This document shows, one piece after another, positions 52,318 to 60,358 of a DNA stretch of 64,000 nucleotides. The translations under genes and the position numbers were made by a program. The notes under the pieces were generated by a model. The model did not search any database. It saw only the letters and a program-made list of their open reading frames with translations, and was not told the DNA's origin. Every line of letters starts with the position of its first letter. Positions within the stretch are counted from its first letter, which is position 1. The stretch is from NCBI RefSeq assembly GCF_000725495.1, contig NZ_JNZD01000007.1, positions 1 through 64,000 on the forward strand. The letters are read 5' to 3'. The DNA is from Streptomyces aureus (GTDB lineage Bacteria > Actinomycetota > Actinomycetes > Streptomycetales > Streptomycetaceae).

Positions 52318-52434
52318 GTATGTGAATGACACACGGGATGCTGAACATGGAGCGCTGGCCGGTGACCATAGGTACGGACCAGGCTTCCGTCAAGGCCTGA
52401 AGAAAGAGCCGCTGCTCAACCGTCGTTCACATAC
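52318..52434. promoter_or_regulatory. Inverted-repeat operator pair upstream of the alginate-lyase-like gene
   Basis: GTATGTGAATGAC (52318-52330) is mirrored by GTCGTTCACATAC (52422-52434): 12 of 13 positions complementary, arms 91 bp apart. The region is AT-richer than its neighbours. Placement just upstream of the start suggests two binding sites for one regulator, possibly with looping. The regulator is not in view. Confidence 0.5.
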
Positions 52435-52513
52435 AGAAACAGGCGGGGGTGCGTGTCCGGACCCCGCGCGGGGCGGGCCGCGCGAACCGCACGCAGGGGC
52501 CTGCCCGCGCACG

Positions 52514-52551
52514 CGAAAGGGCCGCACCCCCGTGAGGATGCGGCCCTTTCG
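52514..52551 (-). terminator. Terminator hairpin after the DUF3710 gene
   Basis: A perfect 13-bp stem: CGAAAGGGCCGCA (52514-52526) with its complement (52539-52551) and a 12-nt loop. It is 30 nt past the minus-strand stop at 52582. Confidence 0.9.
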
Positions 52552-52581
52552 TGGTCCGTCTCTTCGTGTCCCGCCGTCCGG

Positions 52582-53346
52582 CTAGCGGACCTCGGTGATC
52601 TCCGGTCCGCGCTGGAGCTGTCCCATGCCGCCGGAGAAGCGGGAACCGGCCTGGTCCTCCTGCTGGACGCCCTCGGGGACCATCTGCGCGTCGTTCGGCA
52701 GCTTCAGGACGATCGGGTCGCGCGGGGCCATGGGGCCCTCCCCGCGGACGACGACCGTGTCCCGGAAGATCTGCTCCAGCAGACCCGCGGCCTGCGGCTG
52801 CACCGCGCCCTGCCCGGAGATCACTCCGCGCAGGAACCAGCGGGGACCGTCCACGCCGACGAACCGCACGACCTGGAAGCCACCCGTGCCGTCCGGCAGC
52901 TGCACCGGCACCTGCGCCCGCAGCTCCCAGCCCAGCGGGCCCTCGACCTCGTCGATGACCCCGCCCTGCTGTGTGATCCCGGAGGCGATCTCCTCGCGCA
53001 CCTCGCCCCAGATGCCCTCGCGCTTGGGGGCGGCGAAGGCCTGGAGCTGTACGGCGCTGTCGTTGACGACGACGGTGGCCGCGACGATCGCGTCGCCCGC
53101 GACCTCGACCCGCAGCTCCATGCCGTCGACTCCGGGCACGAACAGACCGCCGAGGTCCACCCGGCCCTCGGCGGGGTCGCGCACCTCCGCGCTGTCCCAG
53201 GGCCCGTCGGGGCGCGGCTCGGGCTCGAGCCTCACGCGCTCACGCTCCGCGTTCTCGTCCGCCTCAGTGTCGACGCTGTCGACGACCTGCTCGGCCTCGC
53301 CCGCCGCGTCCTCGGCGGCACTGCCCTTCTTGCGACGTCCGAACAC
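52582..53346 (-). CDS. DUF3710 family protein
   Basis: A 254-aa soluble protein. The N-terminus FGRRKKG is followed by an acidic linker, then the domain with RVDLGGLFVPGVDGMELRVE, VQLQAFAAPKREGIWGEVR and FVGVDGPRWFLRGVISG. Function unknown; nearly universal in actinobacteria next to dut (M. tuberculosis Rv2696c). GTG 53346 has GGAAGGA upstream and starts one base after the dut stop, so the two are co-expressed. Confidence 0.92.
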   Translation of the reverse strand: MFGRRKKGSAAEDAAGEAEQVVDSVDTEADENAERERVRLEPEPRPDGPWDSAEVRDPAEGRVDLGGLFVPGVDGMELRVEVAGDAIVAATVVVNDSAVQLQAFAAPKREGIWGEVREEIASGITQQGGVIDEVEGPLGWELRAQVPVQLPDGTGGFQVVRFVGVDGPRWFLRGVISGQGAVQPQAAGLLEQIFRDTVVVRGEGPMAPRDPIVLKLPNDAQMVPEGVQQEDQAGSRFSGGMGQLQRGPEITEVR

Positions 53347-53347
53347 G

Positions 53348-53887
53348 TCACTGTCCTTCCCGGTCGGATACGACCGAAGCGTATCGATTCCCACCCGTTG
53401 TGCTGTCCACGGCGGCATGACCGCCGGTGGACCCGAAGCCCCCTGCGGCCCGCGCCGAGCCGGGAAGTTCCGCGACCTCCTGGAAGCGGACCCTCTCGAC
53501 CTGCTGGACGACCAGCTGGGCAATCCGGTCGAAGCGCTCGAACCGCACCGACTCGTGCGGATCGAGATTCACCACGATCACCTTGATCTCCCCACGGTAC
53601 CCGGCATCAACCGTCCCCGGGGCATTCACGAGGGCCACACCGCAGCGGGCGGCCAGGCCGGAGCGGGGGTGCACGAAGGCCGCGTACCCCTCGGGCAGCG
53701 CGATGGCCACGCCCGTCGGCAGCACGGCCCGTTCACCGGGCTTCAGCTCACGGCTCTCGGTGGTGCGCAGATCGGCTCCCGCGTCACCGGGGTGCGCGTA
53801 CTCGGGAAGCGGTACGTGCGGATCGACGCGGGTGATCATCACGGGGAGTTCCGGACGGGGCACGCCGGCCCCGGGGCTGTGGCTCAC
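53348..53887 (-). CDS. dut: dUTP diphosphatase (dUTPase)
   Basis: A 179-aa trimeric dUTPase. All five motifs are present: HPGDAGADL, PRSGLA, GTVDAGYRGEI (catalytic Asp), DRIAQLVV and the C-terminal RAAGGFGSTG. It hydrolyses dUTP to dUMP and PPi, keeping uracil out of DNA. The start GTG 53887 overlaps the thioesterase stop (GTGA). A later ATG would cut the N-terminal strand. In operon with the DUF3710 gene. Confidence 0.95.
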   Translation of the reverse strand: MSHSPGAGVPRPELPVMITRVDPHVPLPEYAHPGDAGADLRTTESRELKPGERAVLPTGVAIALPEGYAAFVHPRSGLAARCGVALVNAPGTVDAGYRGEIKVIVVNLDPHESVRFERFDRIAQLVVQQVERVRFQEVAELPGSARAAGGFGSTGGHAAVDSTTGGNRYASVVSDREGQ

Positions 53888-54468
53888 GGGTTCACCTCGA
53901 AGGCACGGGCTCGCCGGATCTGGTCCGGGTCGCTCATCGCCGCGCGGATCTCCTCCGGGCGGCCGTTGTCGATGAAGTGGTCGACCTTCACCTCGACGAA
54001 CAGGGCGTCCGCGCGGACGGCGACGGGGCCGTCGGGGCCGCCGATCCGTCCGGTGGCGGTGCAGTAGATCTTCCGGCCGGCCACCGCGGTGACCTCGGCC
54101 TCCAGATACAGCACCGTGTCGACGGGCACGGGGCGGACGAAGTCGGTCTCCAGGCGTCCGGTCACGGCGATCGTCCGCAGCAGCCAGTTCAGCGAGCCGA
54201 GCGTCTCGTCGAGCGCGGTGGCGAGCACGCCGCCGTGCGCGAGTCCCGGGGCGCCCTGGTGGACGGGGCGCACGGTGAACTCCGCCGTGATCGTGACGCC
54301 CTCGCCCGCGCGGGCCTCCAGGTGGAGTCCGTGGGGCTGCGCGCCGCCGCACCCGAAACAGTGTTCGTAGTGTGCTCCGAGGAGCTCTCCGGGGGCGGGC
54401 GCGTCGGGGTGCCGCACCGGCGCGACGGCGTCGGCGGGAGGCGTCAGAGCTGCGGAAGTACCACTCAC
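53884..54468 (-). CDS. PaaI-type hotdog thioesterase
   Basis: A 194-aa hotdog-fold protein. The N-terminal HYEHCFGCGGAQPHGL has paired cysteines, then HQGAPGLAHGGVLATALDE, the classical PaaI active-site helix (HGG...DE), and RLETDFVRPVPVDT. Likely an acyl-CoA thioesterase; substrate unknown. GTG 54468 was chosen; upstream in-frame sequence belongs to the divergent DUF3093 gene. Its stop overlaps the dut start. Confidence 0.88.
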   Translation of the reverse strand: MSGTSAALTPPADAVAPVRHPDAPAPGELLGAHYEHCFGCGGAQPHGLHLEARAGEGVTITAEFTVRPVHQGAPGLAHGGVLATALDETLGSLNWLLRTIAVTGRLETDFVRPVPVDTVLYLEAEVTAVAGRKIYCTATGRIGGPDGPVAVRADALFVEVKVDHFIDNGRPEEIRAAMSDPDQIRRARAFEVNP

Positions 54469-54526
54469 AGGCGCAGACCTTACCCGCGCGTCCACCAAGT
54501 CTTCGCACCGTGCCAAGCTTGGCGTC

Positions 54527-55006
54527 ATGCAGCTCTCCGCCTCCCCGTACGAAGAACGCCTCACCGCGCCCCGGTCGTGGTGGCTGATCAGCTTCCTGGT
54601 CGGGCTCGCCCTGGCCCTGGTCTTCCTGCCGTTCGGCACCCTGCCGATGCTCGGGGCGCTCGTCGGCGGCACCGCGTTCGCGGCGGTCGCGGCCAGTGCG
54701 TACGGCTCGATCCGCATCCGCGTGGTCGGTGACGCGCTGGTGGCCGGGGACGCCCGGATCCCGGTCTCGGCCCTCGGCGACGCGGAGGTCATGGACGCGG
54801 AGGAGGCGCGCGCCTGGCGCACCCACAAGGCCGACACCCGCGCCTTCATGCTCCTGCGCTCGTACATCCCCACGGCGCTGCGCGTCCAGGTCACGGACCC
54901 CGAGGACCCGACGCCCTATCTGTACCTGTCCACGCGCGAGCCGGAGCGCCTGGCCGCGGCCCTGGAGACGGCACGAGAGTCGTCACGGGCCGCCGAGGGC
55001 GCCTGA
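54527..55006 (+). CDS. DUF3093 membrane protein
   Basis: A 159-aa protein: two membrane segments close together (about 19-36 and 40-62) and a cytosolic domain with a conserved IPVSALGDAEVMDAEEAR, then RTHKADTRAFMLLRSYIP. This is the DUF3093 pattern, beside dut in most actinobacteria (M. tuberculosis Rv2698). Function unknown. Divergent from the thioesterase gene across 58 bp. Confidence 0.92.
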   Translation: MQLSASPYEERLTAPRSWWLISFLVGLALALVFLPFGTLPMLGALVGGTAFAAVAASAYGSIRIRVVGDALVAGDARIPVSALGDAEVMDAEEARAWRTHKADTRAFMLLRSYIPTALRVQVTDPEDPTPYLYLSTREPERLAAALETARESSRAAEGA

Positions 55007-55192
55007 GCACGGTGTTCGACTGACCCTGCAACGGGGCCGAGCATGACGCCCGGCCTGGCCGGCGAGGGCGGCTGACCCCTGGGATCGGCCGGTGCTGCGA
55101 GGGCGCCTGAGCACGGCGTTCGGCCGACTCATCGAGGACGGCTGAGCACGACGCCCGGCAGGCCCCGCGAGGGCGGCCGAGCGCGGCGACGG
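54995..55192. repeat. Stop-codon-spanning repeats after the DUF3093 gene
   Basis: GAGGGCGCCTGAGCACGG, which contains the gene's TGA stop (start 54995), recurs at 55099 and, diverged, at 55134 (GAGGACGGCTGAGCACG) and 55169 (GAGGGCGGCCGAGCGCGG). A second motif, GGATCGGCCGG, occurs near 55083 and 55218. The 289-bp spacer to 55295 holds no gene. Confidence 0.8.
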
Positions 55193-55295
55193 CCCGACGC
55201 TGTGAGGGCGGGCTCCACCCGGGGATCGGCCGGCCCGACGAGGGTGGCCGAGGGTTCCGCCGGTGCCTCCGGGTGCGGAGGCACCGTGAGCGGTC

Positions 55296-56237
55296 TCAGC
55301 GTCCCGGGTCCGTGCGGCCGGGGCCCGTGTCCCCGAGGTCGGTCGGGATCTCCCCGATCCGGACCGGATCCACCGGCTTCTCCAGCGGCGGCAGCTGCGG
55401 GAGCGCGTCCCAGGGCACCTGCATCCTGCGCAGGTCCTTGCGGATGTGGCCCGCCACGCGCTTGGTGTCACGGCGGTTCATCACCGCGCCCACGGTCGCC
55501 CCGATCATGAAGGGCATCAGGTTGGGCAGGTCCCGGACCGTCCGCTTCATGATCTGCTGGCGCAGCTCGCGCTTCATCTGGCCGCCCAGCGCGGCGTTGA
55601 TCGTCATGGGTTTGGCCACGTCGATGCCGCGCTCGCCCGACCAGGAGTGCAGATAGGCCGTGCTGCGCTCCTTGAGGGTCCCCGGCGGGCGAAGGCCGTA
55701 GACCTCGTGGAGTTCGGCGATGAGCTTGAGCTCGATCGCGGCGACGGCGGTGATCTCGGCGGCCAGCTCGGTGGGCATGGCGGGCGGCACCGGCAGCATC
55801 GCGGCGGCGCCGATCCCGGCGCCGACGGTGGAGGTCGCGGCGGCGGCGCCCGCGACGAGCTTGTCGGCGATCTCCTCCGGGCCGAGGCCCGGGAATTGTC
55901 TGCGCAGGGCGGCGAGGTCGCGTACGGGAATGCGCGGGGCGATGTCGATGATGCGGTCGGTGACAAACGCCAGGCCCGCCCTGGCCCGGACGCCACTCCT
56001 CGTGACGCCCCTCTTGAGGCCGTCCCGGACAGCCTCCACGCGACGCCTCGCGACGGGCGAGGAAGTGTCCGTGGGGGCCGTCAGGCCGTCTGTGGCGCCC
56101 GTTCGGTCGAGCGAGGCTGATCCCTGTCCGGAAGAGCCCCGCTCGTCGTCACGCACGCCGTCAGGGCCCTTGGCGGGCCCTTCGTCCGCCGCCCTGGACG
56201 GGAGGCGGCGCTTCCAGGGTGGGGTCGAGCCTGTCAC
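55296..56237 (-). CDS. Conserved actinobacterial protein, possibly EcsC-like
   Basis: A 313-aa protein. The first ~70 residues are polar and disordered. The domain (about 75-270) is helical with glycine-rich GAAAATSTVGAGIGAAAMLP, PTELAAEITAVAAIELKLIAEL, and NLMPFMIGATVGAVMNRRDT, recalling the EcsC family; I am not certain of this. No catalytic motif. The GTG start at 56237 is 13 nt after the DUF4193 stop, so these are co-transcribed. Confidence 0.72.
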   Translation of the reverse strand: MTGSTPPWKRRLPSRAADEGPAKGPDGVRDDERGSSGQGSASLDRTGATDGLTAPTDTSSPVARRRVEAVRDGLKRGVTRSGVRARAGLAFVTDRIIDIAPRIPVRDLAALRRQFPGLGPEEIADKLVAGAAAATSTVGAGIGAAAMLPVPPAMPTELAAEITAVAAIELKLIAELHEVYGLRPPGTLKERSTAYLHSWSGERGIDVAKPMTINAALGGQMKRELRQQIMKRTVRDLPNLMPFMIGATVGAVMNRRDTKRVAGHIRKDLRRMQVPWDALPQLPPLEKPVDPVRIGEIPTDLGDTGPGRTDPGR

Positions 56238-56250
56238 GGCCGACCCTGCC

Positions 56251-56547
56251 TCAGTCGCAGTCGCGGCAGATCGGCTGACCGTTCTTCTCGCGGGCCAGCT
56301 GGCTGCGGTGGTGCACCAGGAAGCAGCTCATGCAGGTGAACTCGTCCTGCTGCTTGGGCAGTACCCGGACGGCCAGCTCCTCGTTCGAGAGGTCCGCACC
56401 GGGCAGCTCCAGGCCTTCGGCGGCCTCGAACTCATCAACGTCGACGGACGAGGTCGACTTGTCGTTCCGGCGAGCCTTCAGTTCCTCAAGGCTGTCCGAG
56501 TCGACGTCGTCGTCTGTCTTGCGCGGGGTGTCGTAATCCGTTGCCAT
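56251..56547 (-). CDS. DUF4193 zinc-ribbon protein
   Basis: A 98-aa acidic protein. MATDYDTPRKTDDD at the N-terminus and a C-terminal zinc ribbon (CMSCFLVHHRSQLA, then CRDCD) define DUF4193, ubiquitous in actinobacteria (M. tuberculosis Rv2699c). Function unknown. ATG 56547 was preferred over a 33-codon longer frame because GGGGAGAG lies directly upstream and the family starts here. Confidence 0.93.
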   Translation of the reverse strand: MATDYDTPRKTDDDVDSDSLEELKARRNDKSTSSVDVDEFEAAEGLELPGADLSNEELAVRVLPKQQDEFTCMSCFLVHHRSQLAREKNGQPICRDCD

Positions 56548-56856
56548 TGTCGCTCTCCCCCTCTGGGTGGTCTGCGGTGTCTCCAGCGCACGTAACGCGT
56601 GAGAGGCCGGACTTGTGCCCGACCCGAGGCGGAGATTTTGCCTCACATCAAGGTCTGTTACTCAATCGACACCCAACCGGACTCGGTGAGAGTGATCGGC
56701 TTGGATGGCGATGCGGACCGTACACGGTCCCGAGGCCGCACTTCAAAGGCGCCCCACCGTGTACTTCCCGTGATCAGGACCCCCGAAAACCCGGCATTTC
56801 CCGGCTTTCCGGCAGGTCACATGATCACGGAGAGTAGACGGACAGAAAATCGTTCT

Positions 56857-56870
56857 TGTGATCGATCACA
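56857..56870. promoter_or_regulatory. Perfect 14-bp palindrome TGTGATCGATCACA
   Basis: TGTGATCGATCACA lies in the 395-bp spacer between DUF4193 and cutS (56548-56942), about 310 bp upstream of the DUF4193 start. Half-sites TGTGA/TCACA match CRP-type sites, but the spacer is 4 nt instead of the usual 6. The rest of the spacer has AT-rich stretches (56760-56850) and no gene I can support. Confidence 0.5.
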
Positions 56871-56872
56871 CA

Positions 56873-56896
56873 CGGGTCACTCGGGTGGGTGACCCG
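56873..56896 (-). terminator. Hairpin downstream of cutS
   Basis: CGGGTCAC (56873-56880) pairs with GTGACCCG (56889-56896), loop of 8 nt, 46 nt past the cutS stop. An 8-bp stem, moderate. Confidence 0.6.
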
Positions 56897-56942
56897 AGAA
56901 TTCCGCGCAAAGCGAACATCGCCGCGTGTCCGCGCCATGGTC

Positions 56943-58175
56943 TCAGATGGGAAGGGTGACGCGCATCACGAGGCCACCCCCTTCTCGGGGCTGGGCGACG
57001 ATGTGACCCCCGTGCGCCCGGGCGACCGAACGGACGATCGACAGGCCGAGGCCGACACCCTTGTCACTGCCCGTACGCTCCGTGCGCAGCCGCCGGAAGG
57101 GCTCGAACAGATTGTCCACCTCGTACGCGGGAACGACCGGTCCCGTGTTCGACACTTCCAGGACCGCCCGGCCGTGCTCCGTGTCCGTGGTGACCTCGAC
57201 CCAGCCGTCCTGCGGCACGTTGTACCGGACGGCGTTCTGGACGAGGTTCAGGGCGATCCGCTCCAGGAGGACGCCGTTGCCCTGGACGACCACCGGGGCG
57301 CGCCGCCCGCGGATCTCCACGCCCTTGGCCTCGGCCTCGGCGTGCACCTGGTCGACGGCCTGCGAGGCGACCTCGGCGAGGTCCACCGGCTTGCGCTCGA
57401 TGATCTGGTTGTCGCTGCGGGCGAGCAGCAGCAGGCCCTCGACGAGCTGCTCACTGCGCTCGTTGGTGGCGAGCAGCGTCTTGCCGAGCTGCTGCATCTC
57501 CGTGGGCACCCCGGGTCCCGAGAGGTGCACCTCGAGCAGCGTGCGGTTGATCGCCAGGGGCGTGCGCAGTTCGTGCGAGGCGTTCCCGACGAACCGCTGC
57601 TGCGCGGTGAAGGCCCGCTGCAGCCGCTCCAGCATGTCGTCGAAGGTGTCCGCGAGCTCCTTCAGCTCGTCGTCCGGGCCGTCGAGCTCGATCCGCCGGG
57701 ACAGGTCGGAGCCGGCCACGGCCCGCGCGGTGCGGGTGATGTGGCCGAGCGGCGACAGGACGCGGCCCGCCATCGCGTAGCCGAACGCGAAGGCGATGAC
57801 CGCGAGGCCGAGCAGGGCCAGCAGCGAGCGGCTCAGCAGGTCGTCGAGGGCGTGCTGGCGCTGCTGGTTCACGCAGTCGGCCATCGCGCGGTTGAGCTGG
57901 TCCGCGGTGGGGGCCGAGGGCAGGTTGCAGGTGCTGCTGCCGACCTGGCCGGAAATGATCTTGAAGGGGAGTTCGCTGCCGACGTTCAGGGCCTGCGCCG
58001 CGAGCAGGTAGATGATCGACAGCAGCATGATGCCGGCGATCAGGAACATGCCGCCGTACAGCAGCGTGAGACGTATGCGAATGGTGGGACGCAGCCACGG
58101 AAAGGGCGGCTCGGCCCTTCTGGGTTCCCACGTCGGCTTCGGAGGCGCCGCGGGCGGCGCGGGGGTGGCGGCCAC
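56943..58175 (-). CDS. cutS: Sensor histidine kinase CutS
   Basis: A 410-aa kinase. TM1 is about 36-60, a short extracytoplasmic loop about 61-114, TM2 about 115-136, then HAMP, H201 in ASHELRTPL, NLVQNAVRYN and GVGLGLSIVR. The loop carries exactly two cysteines, C83 and C101, fitting the redox/secretion-stress sensing reported for CutS. Identification as CutS also rests on the adjacent regulator being exactly 217 aa and the location by dut, as in S. coelicolor. It starts 6 nt after the cutR stop. Confidence 0.85.
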   Translation of the reverse strand: MAATPAPPAAPPKPTWEPRRAEPPFPWLRPTIRIRLTLLYGGMFLIAGIMLLSIIYLLAAQALNVGSELPFKIISGQVGSSTCNLPSAPTADQLNRAMADCVNQQRQHALDDLLSRSLLALLGLAVIAFAFGYAMAGRVLSPLGHITRTARAVAGSDLSRRIELDGPDDELKELADTFDDMLERLQRAFTAQQRFVGNASHELRTPLAINRTLLEVHLSGPGVPTEMQQLGKTLLATNERSEQLVEGLLLLARSDNQIIERKPVDLAEVASQAVDQVHAEAEAKGVEIRGRRAPVVVQGNGVLLERIALNLVQNAVRYNVPQDGWVEVTTDTEHGRAVLEVSNTGPVVPAYEVDNLFEPFRRLRTERTGSDKGVGLGLSIVRSVARAHGGHIVAQPREGGGLVMRVTLPI

Positions 58176-58181
58176 GATGGA

Positions 58182-58835
58182 TCAGATCCTGTACCCGGAG
58201 CCGGGCACGGTGACGATCACGGCGGGCTCGCCGAGCTTGCGTCGCAGCGTCATGACCGTCACGCGCACGACGTTGGTGAACGGGTCCGTGTTCTCGTCCC
58301 AGGCCTTCTCCAGGAGCTGCTCCGCGGAGACCACCGCTCCCTCGCTGCGCAGCAGGACCTCCAGGACGGCGAACTCCTTGGGCGCGAGCTGGACCTCCTT
58401 GCCCTCGCGGAAGACCTCGCGGCGGTTGGGGTCGAGCTTGATCCCGGCACGCTCCAGGACCGGCGGCAGCGGCACGCTCGTACGGCGGCCGAGGGCACGC
58501 ACGCGTGCGGTCAGCTCGCTGAACGCGAAGGGCTTGGGGAGGTAGTCGTCGGCGCCGATCTCCAGGCCCTCGACCCGGTCGCTGACGTCGCCGGACGCGG
58601 TGAGCATCAGCACGCGGGTGGGCATGCCGAGCTCGACGATCTTCCGGCAGACGTCGTCGCCGTGCACGAGCGGGAGGTCGCGGTCCAGGACGACCACGTC
58701 GTAGTCGTTGACCCCGATGCGCTCCAGCGCGGCCGCGCCGTCGTACACGACGTCGACGGCCATGGCCTCCCGGCGCAGTCCGGTGGCCACCGCATCGGCG
58801 AGCAGCTGCTCGTCCTCGACGACGAGTACGCGCAC
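58182..58835 (-). CDS. cutR: Response regulator CutR
   Basis: A 217-aa OmpR-type regulator, the length of S. lividans CutR. The receiver has D51 in VVVLDRDLPL, LTAS and LPKPF. The winged helix has VQLAPKEFAVLEVLL, WDENTDPFTNVVRVTV and VPGSGYRI. GTG 58835 follows AGGAAGGA; a longer open frame adds 33 residues with no domain. First gene of the cutRS operon. Confidence 0.88.
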   Translation of the reverse strand: MRVLVVEDEQLLADAVATGLRREAMAVDVVYDGAAALERIGVNDYDVVVLDRDLPLVHGDDVCRKIVELGMPTRVLMLTASGDVSDRVEGLEIGADDYLPKPFAFSELTARVRALGRRTSVPLPPVLERAGIKLDPNRREVFREGKEVQLAPKEFAVLEVLLRSEGAVVSAEQLLEKAWDENTDPFTNVVRVTVMTLRRKLGEPAVIVTVPGSGYRI

Positions 58836-59249
58836 GTCGCTTGTCCTTCCTCTGTCCACCGGCGGGCACGCTTCGGCGCACCACGCGGGCAGGTCCGTCA
58901 CGGATGAGAGCTCCATCCTGCCCGTTTCGGCCATAAACCGGCTGTAAGACGGGGGAGGCGCCAGGGAAGCGCGTCCGCGGGACCGGGAATGCGAGATTTT
59001 CTTGTCGGGTTGAGGTTTCCACGGAAGAGAGCGGGGGGAGGACGGCTTTACACCCCGCGATCACGCTCTGCATGTGGCAAGCCACAGTGTGGTACGTCCA
59101 ACGCTCCCCGCAGAGCGGGCGTGGGTGTCCGGCACCGTCGCCGCCCAGACCGGGCAGCGTCTGGGCACCCCATTCGGAGACGTGATCGCCCCTTCCATCG
59201 GCACACCCCCGTGCCACCCGACCCACGACCCAGGACGAGGGGGCGCAGC
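58836..59249. promoter_or_regulatory. Divergent spacer between cutR and a small gene
   Basis: A 414-bp spacer. TGTGGC-AA-GCCACA (59073-59086) is a perfect 14-bp inverted repeat upstream of the small gene, followed by TGTGGTAC, a possible -10 region. On the cutR side, CTTACAGCCGGTTTATGG (minus strand, near 58935) could be promoter sequence. No gene supported. Confidence 0.45.
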
Positions 59250-59423
59250 ATGGACGCATTCACGACAGGACTTCTGCAGCGCATAAGGGCGACCGAGACC
59301 GATCTGACCCGGGCTCGCGAGACAGGCGACGACTTCCTCGCGGAGGTCGAGCAGGCCGAGCTGGACGACCTGCACCGCCTTGCCGCGGAGCACGGTGTGG
59401 AGGTCGGCGCCGCGCGCGTCTGA
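59250..59423 (+). CDS. Small conserved-type helical protein (57 aa)
   Basis: ATG 59250 follows GACGAGGGGG. The 57-residue protein is acidic and heptad-like (LLQRIRATETDLTRARETG, then FLAEVEQAELDDLHRLAAE), predicting one or two helices or a short coiled coil. No known domain. A strong terminator follows directly, so it is a complete single-gene unit. I recall similar small streptomycete proteins but cannot name a family. Confidence 0.8.
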   Translation: MDAFTTGLLQRIRATETDLTRARETGDDFLAEVEQAELDDLHRLAAEHGVEVGAARV

Positions 59424-59436
59424 TCAGCACGTACGA

Positions 59437-59477
59437 GAGCGGGGCCCCGGTATCGATCCAGTACCGGGGCCCCGCTC
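59437..59477. terminator. Terminator hairpin after the small gene
   Basis: Perfect 16-bp arms (59437-59452 and 59462-59477; core GAGCGGGGCCCCGGTA) with a 9-nt loop, followed by CGTTTC. Lies between convergent genes and can act on both strands. Confidence 0.93.
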
Positions 59478-59509
59478 CGTTTCATCTCCGCCGGCCTCGG
59501 GCCACGGCG

Positions 59510-59547
59510 GTGCCGTCAGTCGTGCCAGGTGCCGTCAGTCGTGCCAG
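59510..59547. repeat. Exact 19-bp tandem duplication over the suhB stop codon
   Basis: GTGCCGTCAGTCGTGCCAG occurs at 59510-59528 and 59529-59547, back to back. The second copy contains the minus-strand stop (TCA at 59535-59537) and the last Trp-His-Asp codons; the first copy lies outside the gene. Confidence 0.95.
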
Positions 59548-60350
59548 GCCCCGAAGTCCTCCAGGAGCCGCTGGAGGGGCTCGAAGACGCCCGGGGAGGC
59601 GGCCACCGCGAGATCGCCCGTGGGGCGTTCTCCGGGGCGTCCACCGGTCAGCGCGCCCGCCTCCCGGGCGATCAGGTCCCCGGCGGCGAGGTCCCAGGCG
59701 TGCAGACCCCGCTCGTAGTAGCCGTCGAGGCGCCCGGCCGCGACGTCGCACAGGTCGACCGCCGCCGAGCCGGAGCGACGGATGTCGCGCACCAGCGGGA
59801 TCAGCCGCTGAGCCACGTCGGCCTGGTGGGTCTTGACCTTGGTCACGTAGTTGAAGCCGGTGGAGACCAGGGCCTGGTCGAGCGGCGGCGAGGGGCGGCA
59901 GGCCAGCCGGCGCTCGCCGACCCAGCCGCCGGAGGCCCAGGCGCCCCGGCCGCGGACCGCGTGGCAGGTCTCACCGCGCAGGGGGATGGCCACGACGCCG
60001 ACGACGGTCTCGCCGTCCTGCTGGGCCGCGATGGACACCGCCCAGGTCGGCAGCCCGTACAGGTAGTTGACGGTGCCGTCGAGGGGGTCCACGACCCAGC
60101 GGATGCCGCTGGTGCCCTCGCTGGAGGCGCCCTCCTCGCCGAGGAAGCCGTCGTCCGGGCGGTGCTCGGCGATCAGCGAGGTGATCAGCTTCTCGGCGGC
60201 GATGTCCATCTCGGTGACGACGTCGATCGGGCTGGACTTGGTGGCGGCGACCGCGAGGTCGGCCGGGCGGCCGTCGCGCAGCAGCTCGCCCGCGCGGCGG
60301 GCGGCCTCGTGCGCGAGCTGGAGGAGTTCGGTGTGCAGGGGCTCGATCAC
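59535..60350 (-). CDS. suhB: Inositol monophosphatase family protein (SuhB-like)
   Basis: A 271-aa IMPase-fold phosphatase with all metal motifs: GEEG (EE pair), WVVDPLDGTVNY and AWDLAAGDLIAREAGA. Hydrolyses inositol-1-phosphate or a related sugar phosphate; in actinobacteria it feeds inositol lipids and mycothiol. GTG 60350 is 8 nt after the hemH stop: the two genes form an operon. Corresponds to suhB (Rv2701c) in the conserved block. Confidence 0.9.
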   Translation of the reverse strand: MIEPLHTELLQLAHEAARRAGELLRDGRPADLAVAATKSSPIDVVTEMDIAAEKLITSLIAEHRPDDGFLGEEGASSEGTSGIRWVVDPLDGTVNYLYGLPTWAVSIAAQQDGETVVGVVAIPLRGETCHAVRGRGAWASGGWVGERRLACRPSPPLDQALVSTGFNYVTKVKTHQADVAQRLIPLVRDIRRSGSAAVDLCDVAAGRLDGYYERGLHAWDLAAGDLIAREAGALTGGRPGERPTGDLAVAASPGVFEPLQRLLEDFGAWHD

Positions 60351-60358
60351 GTGGTTCC

